Shown here: in pieces, positions 1 to 6,916 of the stretch
Position numbering within the stretch: the stretch's first letter is position 1
Layout: each line of letters begins with the position of its first letter
Assembly (NCBI GenBank): GCA_017882185.1
Contig: JADGQA010000008.1
Coordinates: 1-35,350 of the forward strand
Length of the DNA stretch: 35,350 bases
From: Bacteroidota bacterium
GTDB taxonomy: Bacteria; Bacteroidota; Ignavibacteria; UBA10030
Reading direction: 5' to 3'
Position numbers and translations under genes: made by a program
Notes under the pieces: generated by a model
Databases searched by the model: none
Seen by the model: only the letters and a program-made list of their open reading frames with translations
Told to the model about the DNA's origin: nothing

Positions 1-296
1 CGGGGTGGTTTCTCGCTACGCGCAAGAAAATGAATTATTCCTAGCCTGCGCGCCGCAGATCAATGCAGGTGGCGGCCAACGGCGAAATGAGAGCAGCGTC
101 GTTATAGTAACACGCTGACGCGTGTTTCATTTATACGCCGCCTTAATGCGAAACCGTAGTTCGGGAAGTACGTTGGGAAAGGTGGTCACGCCGCAGCTCC
201 CGCCAGACAGAGACGGGATTCTCAATTCGACGAACAATTTAGCTGAGAGCCGCTAAATTGTGTCGAATTGGAATTAGCTTCGGTCCGTTAGGCGGC
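1..296 (+). repeat. attC-like long imperfect repeat, copy 1 (left end cut by window)
   Basis: This stretch has no convincing gene. It shares three ordered blocks with 2601-2820: a block around 20-55 (gcaagaaaatgaattatt ... gcgccgc), a block around 150-205 (gaaaccg..ttcggga.agtacgt ... gccgcagct ... cccgcc), and the terminal block at 277-296 (agcttcggtccgttaggcgg). The last block ends in GTTAGGC (287-293), which fits the integron core site GTTRRRY. Copy 1 carries extra sequence between its second and third blocks, including a strong hairpin. The left end, where the matching RYYYAAC would lie, is outside the window. A short ORF with a Shine-Dalgarno sequence starts 35 bases after the core, the usual cassette layout. 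An unrelated intergenic repeat family is the alternative, and no integrase gene is visible. Confidence 0.5.
224..269. other. Long hairpin inside attC-like copy 1
   Basis: The arms 224-231 (AATTCGAC) and 262-269 (GTCGAATT) pair, and so do 234-243 (ACAATTTAGC) and 252-261 (GCTAAATTGT). A two-base bulge separates the two stems and the loop is 8 bases. That gives 18 paired bases with no mismatch. No T-run follows, so it does not look like a terminator. It lies just before the GTTAGGC core and is absent from copy 2, so it may be a local insertion or the folded arm of this particular attC-like site. Confidence 0.6.
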
Positions 297-327
297 ATTG
301 GGTGCCAAACAATCCAAGGAAACGATC

Positions 328-438
328 ATGAAAAGCATCCGACGTATCCTTACGACCTTCACACGTTCTTCCGAAAATTGGAAATGCGTCCAAGATATGA
401 GTGTCTGGATGCTTGCTATCAAGCGGGCTTTTGCATAA
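328..438 (+). CDS. Short ORF after attC-like core, probably the truncated start of a lost gene
   Basis: This is a 36-codon ORF with an ATG at 328 and AAGGAA at 316-321, six bases upstream. It starts 35 bases after the GTTAGGC core at 287-293. The 202-residue gene at 2855 sits at nearly the same distance (39 bases) from the second core. The peptide begins MKSIRRIL and has no recognisable domain. It stops before any mature protein could form, so it is either a small cassette peptide or the 5' end of a gene whose remainder decayed. The T9SS remnant from 519 could be the other end of the same gene, but nothing between them proves it. Confidence 0.25.
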   Translation: MKSIRRILTTFTRSSENWKCVQDMSVWMLAIKRAFA

Positions 439-518
439 TTTTTCCTACGGGCGAGCAAGTGTAGCCGGGGAATGTGAGAGGCGTCCTCACTTGACGCATT
501 CGTCGACCTTCAGCAGCG

Positions 519-795
519 ATGGGGAAGCCAACCTGGCAATGTAATGATCCGAATATTGACCCGGATCCTCTTAATCCGACAACGACAATTTCGATTGTCC
601 TTCGAATGAGGTCATTTGTCGCGCTGAGAGTATTTGACAAGCTCGGGAAAAAGGTGGTTGTTTTGATTTCGGAAAAATGCCAGCGGGTATGCATCTTAGG
701 CAATGAGATGCGGCAATCTTGCTTGCGGCATCTATTTCTGTTAATTGCATGCAGGCCGATTTCATCAAACGAAGAGACCGGTCTTGCTCAAATAG
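519..795 (+). pseudogene. Decayed T9SS type A C-terminal sorting domain
   Basis: Three reading frames in succession spell out a T9SS sorting domain. The first frame (about 552-676) gives DPLNPTTTISIVL then RSFVALRVFDKLGKKVVVLI, matching the family's YPNPFNPTTTI..SLP and V.L.VFD.LG..V..L. The second frame, from about 674, gives KMPAGMHLRQ followed by TGA where the family has Trp. The third frame (727-795) gives GIYFC-stop-LHAGRFHQ then TKRPVLLK and a TAG stop. That matches the usual GVYFYRLQAG.F..TK.LVLLK ending exactly at a stop codon. At least two frameshifts and two in-frame stops make this a dead gene end. The parent protein cannot be identified. The intact fucosidase gene begins 56 bases later. 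Confidence 0.75.
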
Positions 796-851
796 CCATG
801 CATGAGATAGAAGCGATGCGGAATTCATCGCCTTATAATCAGGGGACCTAG

Positions 852-2285
852 ATGAAGAAGCGTGTGTTTTGTCTACTCACTTCTCTTGTTTTCATTTCTT
901 GCAGCAAAAAGGTATCAAGTATCGAACCCGCAACCGACGAAATAACTTCTGAGTCTCCGCCCATCGAGCGAACATATCCTTCGCCTTCTGCTCCTCAGTT
1001 GGAATGGCAAAATGGGAAGTTGGAGATGTTTGTTCACTTCGGAATGAACACCTTCACCGACAAGGAATGGGGCGATGGAACGGAAGATCCGCGGTTGTTC
1101 AATCCGACCGCATTCGACGCAAACCAATGGGTCACTGTCGCCAAAAATGCAGGATTCAAGTATCTAATACTCACGGCGAAGCACCATGACGGCTTTTGTC
1201 TTTGGCCTAGCAGGTACACAGAGCATTCAGTGAAGAATAGTCCCTACAAGGATGGCAAGGGCGACATCGTTCGCGAAGTCTCTGATGCTTGCAGGGATGG
1301 GGGGATCAAATTCGGAATTTATCTCTCGCCGTGGGATCGGCATGATTCGACGTATGGTACGGCAGCATATGACACGTATTACAGCAACCAACTCGCGGAG
1401 TTGCTAACAGACTATGGTGAAATCAGCGAAGTCTGGCTTGACGATGCTTATGGGGTAGGATTGGGTGGCCAGAAGCCTGACTATAATTGGCCTCTTTACT
1501 ATTCGACTATACGGCACTGTCAGCCCAACGCCTTGATTGCCAGTTTGGGTCCGGACATTCGTTGGATCGGAAACGAAGACGGGCTCGGGAGTGAAACCGA
1601 ATGGAGTGTCCGTCAGTCACAATACCCGGAGTACAGCGTAAACGGTTTGGATGTCTGGTGGCCATCACAGTGCGATGTTTCTATTCGACCGGGCTGGTTC
1701 TATCACGCCTCACAAGATGCCGAAGTAAAGACAACGGATCAGTTGCTAGACATCTATTTCAAATCTGTTGGAAGGAATAGTAATTTGCTGCTCAACGTTC
1801 CTCCCAATACCCAGGGGTTGCTTTCCGAGATCGATGTCCAACGATTGCAGGAGTGGCACGAATGGCTTGACAACACCTTCGCCCACGACCTGTTCTCTCA
1901 GAGTATTATACAAGCATCCAACACAAGGCACGATGTTGCTGATTATCCCCCCGAGAACTGCATTGATCACAATCCAATGACGTTTTGGACGACGGACAAA
2001 ACCGTGACGACCGCTGATATTGTCATCGACATGGGACAACCAAAGAGCATCAATCTCATTCAACTCGAAGAAGCCATCGAATATGGACAACGAATATCCA
2101 CCTTCGTTGTCTATGCGAATCAGAACGATGGATGGGTTAAGATTGCAGAAGGAACGACCGTCGGAAGGAGCCGCTTCCTGCAGTTCGCACCTGTCAGCAC
2201 TTCAAAAATCATGGTATCAATAACAGGTTCTCTCGCAGCTCCGGCTCTGAGCACCATTGCAGGATACAGCATGACCCAGCGATAA
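852..2285 (+). CDS. Alpha-L-fucosidase, GH29, lipoprotein with C-terminal F5/8-type C-like domain
   Basis: The product should release terminal alpha-L-fucose from glycans at the cell envelope. The first 17 residues form a lipoprotein signal (VFISC, acylated Cys17). The GH29 barrel covers about 45-340, with FVHFGMNTF near 60, KHHDGFCLW at 110-118 and IYLSPWDRH near 156. The likely nucleophile is D197 or D198 in EVWLDDAYG. E242 in RWIGNEDG is the likely acid/base by analogy with the GH29-B subfamily. Residues about 345-477 resemble a discoidin/F5/8 C (CBM32-like) domain (ENCIDHNPMTFWTT). The 477-residue length is normal for a GH29 plus such a domain. AGGGGA at 841-846 precedes the ATG by five bases. 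The gene stands alone between decayed fragments and attC-like repeats, which suggests acquired cargo. Family assignment is firm; glycan preference is unknown. Confidence 0.9.
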   Translation: MKKRVFCLLTSLVFISCSKKVSSIEPATDEITSESPPIERTYPSPSAPQLEWQNGKLEMFVHFGMNTFTDKEWGDGTEDPRLFNPTAFDANQWVTVAKNAGFKYLILTAKHHDGFCLWPSRYTEHSVKNSPYKDGKGDIVREVSDACRDGGIKFGIYLSPWDRHDSTYGTAAYDTYYSNQLAELLTDYGEISEVWLDDAYGVGLGGQKPDYNWPLYYSTIRHCQPNALIASLGPDIRWIGNEDGLGSETEWSVRQSQYPEYSVNGLDVWWPSQCDVSIRPGWFYHASQDAEVKTTDQLLDIYFKSVGRNSNLLLNVPPNTQGLLSEIDVQRLQEWHEWLDNTFAHDLFSQSIIQASNTRHDVADYPPENCIDHNPMTFWTTDKTVTTADIVIDMGQPKSINLIQLEEAIEYGQRISTFVVYANQNDGWVKIAEGTTVGRSRFLQFAPVSTSKIMVSITGSLAAPALSTIAGYSMTQR

Positions 2286-2339
2286 ATCCGGTTCAGTGAT
2301 CATGATGGTACTTCTGGCGAAGGTCTAATGACCAAATAA

Positions 2340-2594
2340 CGGAATTACGGATTGAACGCGCGATATTACTATCCGGTCGGAACCCAAGCAGTCTTTACGG
2401 GCGCCGGTTTTGTCTATTTTGTTAGTCTAGATGATTACGTCGGACGGTCCTTCACCCGAGAAATTGGAATGGATTTCTTTATTTCAAATCCCGTCGCCAT
2501 TGAGCCATCGATCCAGTACATCAATTCGCCCGCTCAGAATTCAAGCGACAATGCATTGATGATTGCAATCGGTTTTCGATATTTCATTCTTTGA
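2340..2594 (+). pseudogene. C-terminal fragment of an outer-membrane beta-barrel protein
   Basis: The frame is open only from 2340, after a TAA at 2337, and could start at a TTG at 2352. The encoded 80-odd residues look like the last strands of a small outer-membrane porin-like barrel: LNARYYYPVG, GAGFVYF, alternating aromatic segments, and an end in GFRYFIL with aromatic residues near the C-terminus. There is no signal peptide and no upstream coding in this frame, so the N-terminal part of the barrel is missing. It ends 9 bases before the attC-like repeat begins. It is probably a gene remnant; a short functional protein is unlikely because a barrel cannot form from this much sequence. Confidence 0.55.
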
Positions 2595-2600
2595 TAAATG

Positions 2601-2820
2601 GCCGCCTAACCAGTCGCTCCCCGAAGGGGTCCCTTCGGGACAAGCTGACGGCTGAAGCTGGGGCACGAACTCGCAACGCACAAGAAATGAATCATTAATA
2701 GCTAACGCGCCGCGAATGGAAAACGGATTTCGGATAGTACGTAAGGAGAGTTTTCAGCGCCGCAGCTTTTTACCCGCCGTGATGCACCTTTTGGCGGGAG
2801 CTCGGGTCCGTTAGGCAGCG
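2601..2820 (+). repeat. attC-like long imperfect palindrome, copy 2 (complete)
   Basis: The element opens with GCCGCCTAAC (2601-2610, R''-like GCCTAAC at 2604-2610) and closes with GTTAGGCAGC (R'-like GTTAGGC at 2810-2816). Inside these ends, GCTCCC (2616-2621) pairs with GGGAGC (2796-2801) at 5- and 8-base spacers, as the L boxes of attC sites do. A 9-bp inverted repeat, CCCGAAGGG/CCCTTCGGG (2620-2628/2631-2639), lies next to the left end. Three ordered blocks are shared with copy 1 at 1-296. The 213 bases between outer core ends is longer than a classical 60-130 base attC. The next gene starts 39 bases after the core. An ordinary intergenic repeat remains possible. Confidence 0.55.
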
Positions 2821-2854
2821 GCTAATAGTTCCAATTCAAAGAAGGAATCCAACC

Positions 2855-3463
2855 ATGACTATCACCAAATCAAGAGTAGGGCGATTCATTCTCCAAACCA
2901 TTCTACCAATCTTCTGTTCGGTTCTTGTAGGATTTGTCTTCTACCAAGGTCAGGTGTTCGACCGACATTACGGCGCATTTCAATTTCTTTGGAGTGCGGG
3001 TGTTGCGTCAGTCTTCTACTACTTTCTGGTGTATATTCGATCGCGAGATGCATTTGTGGCACTTATCCTTTTGTTCTTTCTGACGCTTCTAACAACTGAG
3101 TCTACTCGACCTGCATTCATTCTCCGAGACATTTTCTATGTCGGAGCGATCGGGATAACCATCTTTACGTACTTCAAGTATTTCAGGGAACATGCGCTTC
3201 TCAACTATGCTTATCCTCCGTTCGTGCTGGCTGGCATTTATGCTGTAGTCTCTATGAGCGCTTCCGAGATTCACTTGGCAATTATCCGAATCCTTGCAAT
3301 GGAGGACACTGGAGGAGATCTTTTGAGTCTTGCGACAACGACCGCATTCTTTGGGGTCTTAATTGGATTCGGAGTCGGCACAGGAATAACAATTAACGAG
3401 AAATTGGCTGGGATCAAGAAAGCCAAAGATACCATCGCCGCTGCCGATGGCAACACTTCGTGA
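2855..3463 (+). CDS. Small integral membrane protein of unknown function
   Basis: I do not recognise this 202-residue protein. It has about six hydrophobic segments: roughly 12-30, 44-62, 66-84, 94-108, 120-140 and 160-182. The loops are short and the C-terminal tail is mixed-charge (KLAGIKKAKDTIAAADGNTS), so it should sit in the inner membrane. No catalytic motif is visible. AAGAAGGAA lies 6-14 bases before the ATG. The gene follows an attC-like core by 39 bases and stands alone, as a promoterless integron cassette gene would. The 235 bases after it contain a short hairpin (CCCGA/TCGGG around 3489-3504) but no second attC-like element. Confidence 0.7.
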   Translation: MTITKSRVGRFILQTILPIFCSVLVGFVFYQGQVFDRHYGAFQFLWSAGVASVFYYFLVYIRSRDAFVALILLFFLTLLTTESTRPAFILRDIFYVGAIGITIFTYFKYFREHALLNYAYPPFVLAGIYAVVSMSASEIHLAIIRILAMEDTGGDLLSLATTTAFFGVLIGFGVGTGITINEKLAGIKKAKDTIAAADGNTS

Positions 3464-3698
3464 GAAGGAGTGCTTCGGACAAACGTACCCCGACTTCGTT
3501 CGGGCAAGCAAGCGATCGATTGAAGCGTGCCCGGCCTCGAGGCAAAACGGATTTCACGTGTTTGGTGGCTCTCATTGACAAGTCCACCACCTCTCGCAAC
3601 GCTCGAGATAATTTCTTATCATTGCATACACACCTGGAGTGACATTCGAGTTTCAAAGCACCCTGCTTCACTCTTCATACCCATAGTCAGGAGATACT

Positions 3699-5285
3699 AT
3701 GAGATTATTTCCTCGAATCCGACTTCTGCTGCTGTCGTTTCTCTTCTTTAGTATCAGCTCATGGTGCACTTGTCAGGTCTTCAATATTTTGGACTACGGC
3801 GCTCACAACGACGGCTCAGCGCTGGCAACGGAGGCGATCCGAGCTGCCATTCAGGCAGCCAAAGCAGCCGGTGGTGGAACAGTGTACATCCCGGCAGGCA
3901 AGTACGTTTCTGGCCCCTTCGAGCTCGTCAGCAATATGGTGCTTCACATTGAAGCCGGGGCAACATTACAGTTCCCTGCGGAACGACTTCCGTTTACGAA
4001 AGGAAGACACCAGAGCATTGAATGCATCACACCCGTGCCTCTCATAGGAGGACACAATCTCGAGAATGTCACCATTATGGGTCGCGGGGTCATTACCACG
4101 AACAACGCTGACTGGATAAAGATCATGGGCCGGAGTCCTGGATCTGCCGCCGGACCCAACTGGGCGCACCTCCTGGAATCGCTCGAACGGAAGACACCCG
4201 CGTCCGATGAAGAATACCAGAAGGCCGCACCCGAGCTGCGCCCTCCGTTGATCCAAATGATGAATTGCCGGAATGTCCTCATCGAAGGTATACACATCGT
4301 AGGCTCGGCAATGTGGCCGATCCATCTTTTGTATACTGAGAATGCGGTCGTCGATCACGTCGTCGTCGAAACCTATCCGGGAGTGCACACAGGAGGCATC
4401 TACATTGATTCAAGCCGTGACATACGCATCTCAGATTGCTACATTGATACCGGAGACGATGGCATCGTGCTCAAAGCGGGAAAGGATGCCGACGGATTGC
4501 GGGTCAACCGGCCCACGGAGAATGTATCCATTATAAACTGCACGGTTCACAGGGCACACGGTGCGGTGGTGTTGGGAAGTGAGACGGCCGGAGGAATCCG
4601 CAACGTGGTGGCAAGCAACATCACGTGCGACGGCACGCAGATCGGTATTCGTATCAAGAGTCGTCGGGGCCGCGGCGGAATGGTCGAAGATGTCCGCTTC
4701 AGCAATTGGACGATGGACCACGTCGGTCAGGCCATCAGTGTCACGAATTATTACACGATGGAAGGAGAACAAAGGACGAGCGAAGAGCCCGTAACGGTTC
4801 GCACTCCGATCTTTCGCAACATTGTCATCAGCGAAATAACAATCAACCACGCCCGTGTTGCGGTCAATATCGACGGACTGCCTGAGATGCCGATCGAAGG
4901 TCTGCATCTTAACAACGTGATCGCTTCGGCGACAATTGGATTGAAGGCATCCCATACGTTGGCGTTAGAGCTCCACAATGTACAGGTGAACGCAGACGCT
5001 GGACCAGCCTTCCTCATCCGGAATTCGAAGGAGCTTGATGTGGACAATGTTTCAACACGCAAACCGTCGACAGACTCTCCCGTGATCCGGCTGGACGACT
5101 GTTCGGGCGCCATCGTGAGAAACTGCCGGGCATTCGATGGAACGGGCATTTTTCTATCCGCCGCTCCGGGAAACCTGAAGGACATTGTGCTTCTTGGAAA
5201 TGTTCTGGGGTCGGCAAAGAGGCAGACTGATGAAGTCGGGGGACAATTCTGGCAGTCAATCGAACCCGCAACAGAAGATCGCTGA
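3699..5285 (+). CDS. GH28 family polygalacturonase-like glycoside hydrolase, secreted
   Basis: The family hydrolyses galacturonan or rhamnogalacturonan with a right-handed beta-helix fold. A signal peptide spans about 1-25 (RLLLLSFLFFSISSWCTCQ). The pectate-lyase-like N-terminal strand follows (FNILDYGAHNDG, AGGGTVYIPAGKYVSGPF). The GH28 signature is partly kept: DTGDDGIVLK with the paired D253/D254, RAHGAVVLGSE with H287, and RIKSRRGRGG with R318/K320. The first signature element, usually NTDGIDID, reads HTGGIYID (230-237), so the usual first Asp is Gly232. The enzyme may act on an unusual substrate or be weakened. 528 residues is within the family range. AGGAG at 3689-3693 supports the ATG. 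The PPC-domain gene follows 54 bases later, probably in the same transcript. Confidence 0.85.
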   Translation: MRLFPRIRLLLLSFLFFSISSWCTCQVFNILDYGAHNDGSALATEAIRAAIQAAKAAGGGTVYIPAGKYVSGPFELVSNMVLHIEAGATLQFPAERLPFTKGRHQSIECITPVPLIGGHNLENVTIMGRGVITTNNADWIKIMGRSPGSAAGPNWAHLLESLERKTPASDEEYQKAAPELRPPLIQMMNCRNVLIEGIHIVGSAMWPIHLLYTENAVVDHVVVETYPGVHTGGIYIDSSRDIRISDCYIDTGDDGIVLKAGKDADGLRVNRPTENVSIINCTVHRAHGAVVLGSETAGGIRNVVASNITCDGTQIGIRIKSRRGRGGMVEDVRFSNWTMDHVGQAISVTNYYTMEGEQRTSEEPVTVRTPIFRNIVISEITINHARVAVNIDGLPEMPIEGLHLNNVIASATIGLKASHTLALELHNVQVNADAGPAFLIRNSKELDVDNVSTRKPSTDSPVIRLDDCSGAIVRNCRAFDGTGIFLSAAPGNLKDIVLLGNVLGSAKRQTDEVGGQFWQSIEPATEDR

Positions 5286-5339
5286 CGCAGGTCGCTTTGT
5301 CAACATCCATCATCGAAACCATACATAGGAGAGACTGAA

Positions 5340-5888
5340 ATGCACAAAATGGTTCTCATCCTTGCACTATCGACACTGGCCATCGGACTGAGAGCACAAC
5401 AGAACCGTACAGAGGTCACAAACGCCACGACAACTGTCGAAGATTCCAAAGCAATCAGTGATACGGTGCCCAATGGGTATGCAATAACGGGACAATTCGA
5501 GCGCATCCTGGTATTGCGTTTCAAATATGAGACTGATCTCCTGGTCGGTTTGGAAGCCATGGTGAAGCAGGAAAAGATTCGGAACGCCGTCATACTTTCC
5601 GGGATCGGCTCCGTACGGAATTATCGGTATCACGTCGTTAGCAGTCGGACATTTCCGTCCAAGGATATGTTCGTGACCGACCCAACTGGTCCAGCCGATA
5701 TTGCCGGCATGAACGGGTACGTCATCGATGGCCGCGTTCATGCACACATCACATTGGCGGACAGCGTCAAGTCATTCGGAGGTCACCTTGAAAGAGGCAC
5801 GAACGTATTCACCTTCGCAATTGTGACAATAGGCGTTTTGAATGACAACTTGGATCTCAAACGAGTGGATGACAAGACCTACCGTTGA
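5340..5888 (+). CDS. PPC/DUF296 domain protein with an export signal
   Basis: The PPC (plants and prokaryotes conserved, DUF296) domain covers about 47-175 of 182 residues, with its three metal-ligand-type histidines present: H134 and H136 in GRVHAHITLAD and H149 in FGGHLERG. Cytoplasmic relatives are often annotated as DNA-binding. Here the N-terminus is a clear signal peptide (MHKMVLILALSTLAIGLRAQ), so the mature protein should be periplasmic or surface-exposed and is unlikely to bind DNA. It follows the GH28 gene by 54 bases, with GGAG about 10 bases before the ATG. A role in the same pectin-related process is possible, but its activity is unknown. Confidence 0.8.
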   Translation: MHKMVLILALSTLAIGLRAQQNRTEVTNATTTVEDSKAISDTVPNGYAITGQFERILVLRFKYETDLLVGLEAMVKQEKIRNAVILSGIGSVRNYRYHVVSSRTFPSKDMFVTDPTGPADIAGMNGYVIDGRVHAHITLADSVKSFGGHLERGTNVFTFAIVTIGVLNDNLDLKRVDDKTYR

Positions 5889-5897
5889 AAAAAATAC

Positions 5898-5926
5898 TTG
5901 ACAGAAAGGCGCAGGAATCTTATTGT
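5898..5926 (+). promoter_or_regulatory. Sigma70-like promoter for the lipoprotein gene at 6011
   Basis: A perfect TTGACA (5898-5903) and TATTGT (5921-5926) are separated by exactly 17 bases, just after the stop codon of the preceding gene. Transcription would start near 5933, leaving a leader of about 78 bases before the ATG at 6011. This argues against the longer reading frame, which would begin with TTG at 5885 upstream of the promoter. Confidence 0.6.
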
Positions 5927-6010
5927 AGAATGCGCAATGTTTCAGCCAATCTGCTCTGGAGCATGGGTCAGGAAATGAAACCGGATTCGACGAACAAAGG
6001 GTCCCCGCTG

Positions 6011-6865
6011 ATGAAGCAAATGAGTACGTGCCTTGCGATCTGCGCAGCGCTGGGATTGGAATCGTGCGCGAATTCAGTCCAGATTATCGCCGACCAGACG
6101 ACCATGGTTCGGGATGCTGGTGTGGTCGGGAGTGGAACTGCATATGTGAGTGTCGATTTGTCCGGACTCAACGGAATCAGTCGTCAGGAGTCAGCTGAGA
6201 TGAGCAATACGCTCAGCACGTCGATTGCACAGGCACTGGGTTCATCGTTCAAACAAACCCGCACCACGTCCGATCTTGCCAGAGTGGAGCCTGATTCTGC
6301 GGATCTTTTGGTATTGTTGCGAGCGCAAAATCCAAGATACCCAAGGCCCTGGAGCGACATATCCCGCGGTTGGGTGCGAGTGTTGTTGGTAGGTGTGTTG
6401 GCGGAGGTCTATAACATTGTTGCACTCGATTTGCCTGCCCGCCGGAATGATGTTGTGCTGCCACTTTCAGCATTGGTCCTATCGCTCTACAATTTCTACT
6501 ATTGTTACCGATTCGAAAGCATGAAGGGCAACTATTCGCTTGATTATCAACTCTCGATCTTGAAGCCAGATGGTACATTGCTGAATCGGCGTCAGTTTAC
6601 GGATTCGGCAACAGTTATGGTCCAGGCCGACGCAAAGTCAGCGGATTTGCGGTTGAAAGATCTGATCACCGCAACGCAGGTCGATGTGTCGGGTTCGGTG
6701 CAGAACTACGTCATCGCGGACAGCACGACAATCAGGAATCTTGGCGAGGAAATGAAACGATCATACCCGGCCGATTGCGATCGTATACTCACATTCAAGA
6801 GAAATGTCTATCGTGTTCTGGACGAGAGCTCGTCGCACATCACATCGGGCAGTGGCAAGAACTGA
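6011..6865 (+). CDS. Lipoprotein of unknown function with hydrophobic central segment
   Basis: No family is recognised. The ATG at 6011 gives 284 residues starting with a lipoprotein-like signal ending LGLESC (Cys19). The promoter at 5898-5926 rules against the TTG at 5885, and the in-frame ATG at 5974 would bury the signal. AAAGGG lies about ten bases upstream. Residues 40-100 are Ser/Thr-rich (AEMSNTLSTSIAQALG) and look like the oligomer-assembly style of small envelope lipoproteins. Residues about 120-165 are hydrophobic with two possible helices (VRVLLVGVLAEVYNIVAL and LPLSALVLSLYNFYYCY). The rest looks beta-rich (DYQLSILKPDGTLL). An envelope location is likely; the role is unknown. Confidence 0.65.
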   Translation: MKQMSTCLAICAALGLESCANSVQIIADQTTMVRDAGVVGSGTAYVSVDLSGLNGISRQESAEMSNTLSTSIAQALGSSFKQTRTTSDLARVEPDSADLLVLLRAQNPRYPRPWSDISRGWVRVLLVGVLAEVYNIVALDLPARRNDVVLPLSALVLSLYNFYYCYRFESMKGNYSLDYQLSILKPDGTLLNRRQFTDSATVMVQADAKSADLRLKDLITATQVDVSGSVQNYVIADSTTIRNLGEEMKRSYPADCDRILTFKRNVYRVLDESSSHITSGSGKN

Positions 6866-6916
6866 CACAGCCCCTTTCCTGCTTCTGATCTTCAACACGA
6901 ACAACGCGAGAGAATT

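Noticed and set aside
3540-3640. Possible third attC-like copy: ctcgcaacgc followed by an A/T-rich segment ending in cttatcatt, and aaaacggatttc upstream
   Set aside because: The shared blocks are short and occur in a different order from copies 1 and 2, and there is no GTTRRRY core before the GH28 gene.
5885-6010. Upstream extension of the lipoprotein gene from TTG at 5885
   Set aside because: It would start before the TTGACA/TATTGT promoter at 5898-5926 and place the lipoprotein signal inside the protein.
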